Origin: Streptomyces sp. NBC_00289
GTDB lineage: Bacteria > Actinomycetota > Actinomycetes > Streptomycetales > Streptomycetaceae
Direction of reading: 5' to 3'
Length of the DNA stretch: 64,000 nt
Assembly (NCBI RefSeq): GCF_041435115.1
Contig: NZ_CP108046.1
Location: 9,734,001 to 9,798,000 of the forward strand
Program-made: the position numbers and the translations under genes
Notes under the pieces: generated by a model
Seen by the model: the letters and a program-made list of their open reading frames with translations, nothing else
Told to the model about the DNA's origin: nothing
Database searches by the model: none
In this document: piece by piece, positions 61,153 to 64,000 of the stretch
How the letters are laid out: each line of letters opens with the position of its first letter
How positions within the stretch are numbered: position 1 is the stretch's first letter

Positions 61153-62115
61153 ATGACCGCAACCAGTGACACCGACACCGTTTTCGGCTCGCCCGCCGCC
61201 GTCCTGTCGTACAGCCCGGTGGTCCTGTCCGTGCCCGGACGGCCCGTGGACCTCCAGGTCCGCGTCTCCGCTCCCGCTATCGGGACCGGTCTGCCCGTCA
61301 TCCTGCTGTCCCACGGTCACGGCGGCTCGAACAACCTGTCCTCGCTGAACGGGTACGCGCCCATCGCCAACCTGTGGGCCGCAGCGGGCTTCGTCGTCAT
61401 CCAGCCCACGCACCTCAGCTCCAGCACGCTGAGCCGCGAGCTGGCCGGCGCCCCGGGAGGTCCCTTCTTCTGGCGCTCACGCGCCGAGGACATGAGCCAC
61501 ATCCTCGACCGGCTCGACGAGATCGAGAAGACCGTGCCGCAGCTCGCTGGGCGGATCGACCACAAAGGGATTGCGGTCGCCGGGCACTCCCTCGGAGGCC
61601 ACACGGCCGGCCTCCTGCTCGGCGCCCGCAGCACCGACCCCGACACCGGGGAGGAAGTGAACCTGACCGAACCGCGGATCAGGGCCGGTGTGCTGCTTGC
61701 CGCACCGGGCAGGGGCGGCGACATCCTGAACGGATGGATGGCCGACAAGGTGCCGTTCTTCAAGAGCACCGACTTCTCCACGATGACCACACCCACGCTC
61801 GTCGTCGCCGGCGACAAGGACGACTCCACGCACTTCACCGACATCGGCCCCGAGTGGCACACCGACCCCTACCGCCTCGCCCCCGCACCCAAGACCCTGC
61901 TCACCCTCCTCGGCGGAGAGCACCTGCTCGGTGGCATCTCCGGATACGACGCCGACGAGACCACCGACGAGAGCCCTGAGCGGGTCGCCGCCCTCGCGCG
62001 CCTCACCTCGGCCTACCTGCGCACCCAGTTGCTGCCTGGCGACCACTCCTGGCAGACGGCGTGCGAGGCGCTGACGACCGGGGCCGATCCGGCCGGACGA
62101 GTCGAATTCAAGTAA
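61153..62115 (+). CDS. Alpha/beta hydrolase (chlorophyllase/PAF-acetylhydrolase-like)
   Basis: 320 residues. The oxyanion-side motif is LPVILLSHGHGGSNNLSSLN and the nucleophile elbow GIAVAGHSLGGHTAGLLLGA (GHSLG, Ser). The acid is in LVVAGDKDDSTHFTD and the base His in LLGGEHLLGGISGYDADE. No signal peptide. The ATG at 61153 follows AGGAAGGAACC. Transcribed from the tightly operator-covered promoter at 61012. Substrate unknown; an ester or lactone is likely. Confidence 0.83.
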   Translation: MTATSDTDTVFGSPAAVLSYSPVVLSVPGRPVDLQVRVSAPAIGTGLPVILLSHGHGGSNNLSSLNGYAPIANLWAAAGFVVIQPTHLSSSTLSRELAGAPGGPFFWRSRAEDMSHILDRLDEIEKTVPQLAGRIDHKGIAVAGHSLGGHTAGLLLGARSTDPDTGEEVNLTEPRIRAGVLLAAPGRGGDILNGWMADKVPFFKSTDFSTMTTPTLVVAGDKDDSTHFTDIGPEWHTDPYRLAPAPKTLLTLLGGEHLLGGISGYDADETTDESPERVAALARLTSAYLRTQLLPGDHSWQTACEALTTGADPAGRVEFK

Positions 62116-62437
62116 GCCCCGCGGAGAAAGCCCCGAGCAGCTACGGCCTGTACGGCGGAGCTCCCGGACAGCAGCCGACCTCGCCGGCCGGTGCGAGTTC
62201 GGCGGGCCGTGGCAAAACGCGGCTCGCGGGACCACGGCGTCGAACCCGGCAAGCCGCCGGCCCAGGCCGAGTCGTGAAGCGAACGAGCAACGGCTCGTGC
62301 TTCGAGTTTCGCGAGCGCGCAAGGCGCCGGGCGGGATCAGCACGCAGGGCAGCGGAGACACAGTGATCTTCGGTGCCCCGCCAGCGCATAGGCCACCACC
62401 CTGCGCCTTCCTGCCTGACCCGACACAACAAGTGTGA
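62116..62437. other. Intergenic, no gene recognised
   Basis: About 320 bases after the hydrolase. No family motif on either strand; it ends at a strong hairpin. Confidence 0.5.
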
Positions 62438-62471
62438 GGGGCCCACGAGAGACTGATTGCTCGTGGGCCCC
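62438..62471. terminator. Strong hairpin before the DUF6461 gene
   Basis: 12-bp perfect stem GGGGCCCACGAG / CTCGTGGGCCCC with a 10-base loop. It ends 37 bases before the next start codon, so it is either the distal terminator of the hydrolase transcript or an attenuator/insulator for the next gene. Confidence 0.65.
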
Positions 62472-62508
62472 TTGCCGCCACGACGTAACCCAATCCGGAG
62501 GAACCGGC

Positions 62509-63171
62509 ATGAGTGACGGAATCGCCTGGATTGGCGCACACAGCACCACAGGCAGTTCAGCCGCCCTGCCCGGCATGCTCGGAGGGATATCGCTCACCTG
62601 CGCCCGCGGCGTCGACGCGGACGAGTTCCTCATCGCGCTGGGCGCCGACCTCGACGAGCTCGCCGGCCGTACCCCCGGCAAGGACCTCGTCGTGCCGGCG
62701 AGACGACGAGGCGACCACTCGCCTCACGTGAATCGCGCGATGTACGGGGCGTGCGGCGACTGGGTGTACGTGCTGGAGGACTGGGGCATGGCGACGTGGG
62801 CCACCGGCTACCGAAAGGTGGAGTCGATGCGGCCCGCACCGGACGAGGAGATCGTCTGCGTGACGCTGAATTCATGGAGCCCGCCGCAGAGGATCATCCA
62901 TGCGCCAGGTGACGGGCCCGCCTGGCAGGCCGAGTTCGGGCAGGACACCGGACAGGACTCGGCTCTGGATGCGGCACTCCACGCGGCCGGCGCAGTGTTC
63001 CCGTCCATCGGGGAGGTGGGTGAAGCCGCTGTGGTGGCGTACTACGAGGAGCACGGACCCCGGCTGCCGGCAGCGGTGTTCGGCGCCGTCGGCACCTACT
63101 GCGGCCTGTCCATCGACCAGGAAGCGGTCCGGGCCGGTGATCTTCCCGCAGTCTTGATACCCATGGTCTGA
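62509..63171 (+). CDS. DUF6461-domain protein
   Basis: 220 residues. Pattern SLTCARGVDADEFLIALGAD, YGACGDWVYVLEDWGMATWA, VCVTLNSWSPPQRIIHAPGD fits DUF6461, a common actinobacterial domain of unknown function; similar proteins are found near contact-dependent or defence genes, but no function is established. ATG at 62509 with GGAGG seven bases upstream. Confidence 0.7.
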   Translation: MSDGIAWIGAHSTTGSSAALPGMLGGISLTCARGVDADEFLIALGADLDELAGRTPGKDLVVPARRRGDHSPHVNRAMYGACGDWVYVLEDWGMATWATGYRKVESMRPAPDEEIVCVTLNSWSPPQRIIHAPGDGPAWQAEFGQDTGQDSALDAALHAAGAVFPSIGEVGEAAVVAYYEEHGPRLPAAVFGAVGTYCGLSIDQEAVRAGDLPAVLIPMV

Positions 63172-63309
63172 ACGCCGGCAACGGCACTGGCCCCTCTTAC
63201 CAATCGCCTCGTCGGTGACCCGCCGCGCGCTGGAGAGTGACTCGTGCGGCACGATCCGGGCCGCCAGCATCCATTGCACCGCATTGCTCAGCTCCGCACC
63301 GACCGGCGA

Positions 63310-63579
63310 TCAGCTCATCGGCCACGTGGATAAGCGACCGAGGCAGATGGCCACCGTCCAGACCCGGTCGCGGTCCTCGGAGCCTGTACCAGGAGCCAGA
63401 GTGATATCGCCGAGAGTGACTCCTGCCGTCGACAATGCTTCTTGCAGCGCACGGCGTTGGGGTCGGCAGTGCGCCTCGACCTCGGAGTCAACAATGCCGA
63501 TGCCGATCGAAGGATCAGGGTGCCCGTCAGCCCATCGCGGCCGCATCGACAGCAGCGGACGCGACTTCGCGAAGGGCAT
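63310..63579 (-). CDS. Uncertain short ORF
   Basis: A minus-strand frame ending QEALSTAGVTLGDITLAPGT, RDRVWTVAICLGRLSTWPMS. The last 60 residues look protein-like (strand-helix pattern), but the start and ribosome site (GGAG directly abutting ATG) are poor. A plus-strand frame ending at 63697 overlaps it and is coupled to the lipoprotein start. I cannot decide which, if either, is real. Confidence 0.25.
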   Translation of the reverse strand: MPFAKSRPLLSMRPRWADGHPDPSIGIGIVDSEVEAHCRPQRRALQEALSTAGVTLGDITLAPGTGSEDRDRVWTVAICLGRLSTWPMS

Positions 63580-63696
63580 CATCTCCGGTGGTCGTGGCGG
63601 CGACCACAGCTGCGGGTTGTTCGACCCGTGCCGGCTGTACTTCACTGACATCGGGTTGGCCGACAGCCCCTTCCCCGGAACCGTAGCGAGGTACTG

Positions 63697-64000
63697 ATGC
63701 GCCGTGCCCTTCTCACACCCTTGCCGGCGGTATTCCTGACCGGTTGTTCGCTCCTCGGCCAAGACACTCCGTGCCTCGAAGCCAGCGCCGACTCGCAGGT
63801 CTCCGCCGTGTGGCAGCCCGCTGACTTCGGCGGCCGGGACGAGGTGAAGATCCGGCTGTGCGTGGACGACACCTGCGAGGAGCGGACATCGGGCAGTCCC
63901 GACGACCCGTTCGCCTCGCTGTCGGTTCAACTCCCCGACGACGTCGGCGAGTCCACCCTGCCGGTACGGCTCATCGTGACCTCCGCGAAGAGCGGTGCCA
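63697..64000 (+). CDS. Lipoprotein, partial (runs off the window)
   Basis: 101 residues visible. Short signal peptide MRRALLTPLPAVFLTGCSLL with lipobox LTGC (Cys17), so it is probably anchored outside the membrane. The mature part begins DTPCLEASADSQVSAVWQPA and has a Cys pair in RLCVDDTCEER that may form a disulfide. ATG at 63697 overlaps the TGA of an upstream frame. Function unknown. Confidence 0.65.
   Translation, partial: MRRALLTPLPAVFLTGCSLLGQDTPCLEASADSQVSAVWQPADFGGRDEVKIRLCVDDTCEERTSGSPDDPFASLSVQLPDDVGESTLPVRLIVTSAKSGA

Overview
High-GC actinobacterial DNA, almost certainly Streptomyces. The evidence is strong third-position G/C bias, many GTG/TTG starts, long false antisense frames, and typical families: XRE/MmyB-type regulators, DUF2795, DUF6461, CU044_5270, an ANTAR/STAS/HATPase trio and a DesA3-type desaturase with its reductase. 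The density of broken genes and insertion sequences suggests a chromosome arm or a linear plasmid rather than the core. I saw no rRNA, tRNA or CRISPR array.

Layout. 0-9 kb: a Baeyer-Villiger-type monooxygenase, an XRE regulator divergent from an SDR, an alpha/beta hydrolase, a cupin protein, a quinone oxidoreductase and an XRE regulator, with remnants of IS21, an integrase and a flavoprotein between them. 9-21 kb: a mobile-element and decay zone. It holds an IS630-type element between two ~98% identical copies of the XRE gene, an IS200/IS605 element whose tnpB is split by an IS4-family element, and fragments of CocE hydrolase, SRPBCC, old yellow enzyme, MobF relaxase and TnpB-related genes. 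An intact amidohydrolase/MarR pair sits inside it. 21-26 kb: an SDR/Rrf2 pair, then surface-sugar genes (GT2 glycosyltransferase, pyruvyl transferase, broken epimerase) and a broken molybdopterin oxidoreductase. 26-35 kb: DUF2795, a UvrA2-like protein, GNAT, a DUF416-like protein, DoxX, YceI and an IS110 remnant. 35-42 kb: AraC divergent from two MmcQ/YjbR genes, an ANTAR/STAS/HATPase signalling island, a ZIP transporter, an IS5 remnant and a GNAT. 42-48 kb: an overlapping operon of sigma factor, CU044_5270 protein and secreted subtilase. 48-55 kb: desaturase plus ferredoxin reductase divergent from a PucR-type regulator, a thioredoxin-like protein lacking one active-site Cys, and a complete IS256-family element with 8-bp target duplication. 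55-64 kb: PadR/quinone reductase, TetR/SnoaL/NmrA, XRE/SDR, alpha/beta hydrolase, DUF6461 and the start of a lipoprotein gene.

How it works together. The recurring unit is a small one-component regulator next to one or two NAD(P)- or flavin-dependent enzymes, with clear palindromic operators between or in front. This reads as a set of independently acquired stress or detoxification switches. Two promoters (near 57.78 and 61.03 kb) share one design: the operator palindrome fills the 17-bp -35/-10 spacer and a second copy covers the start point. The second of these has no regulator gene beside it.
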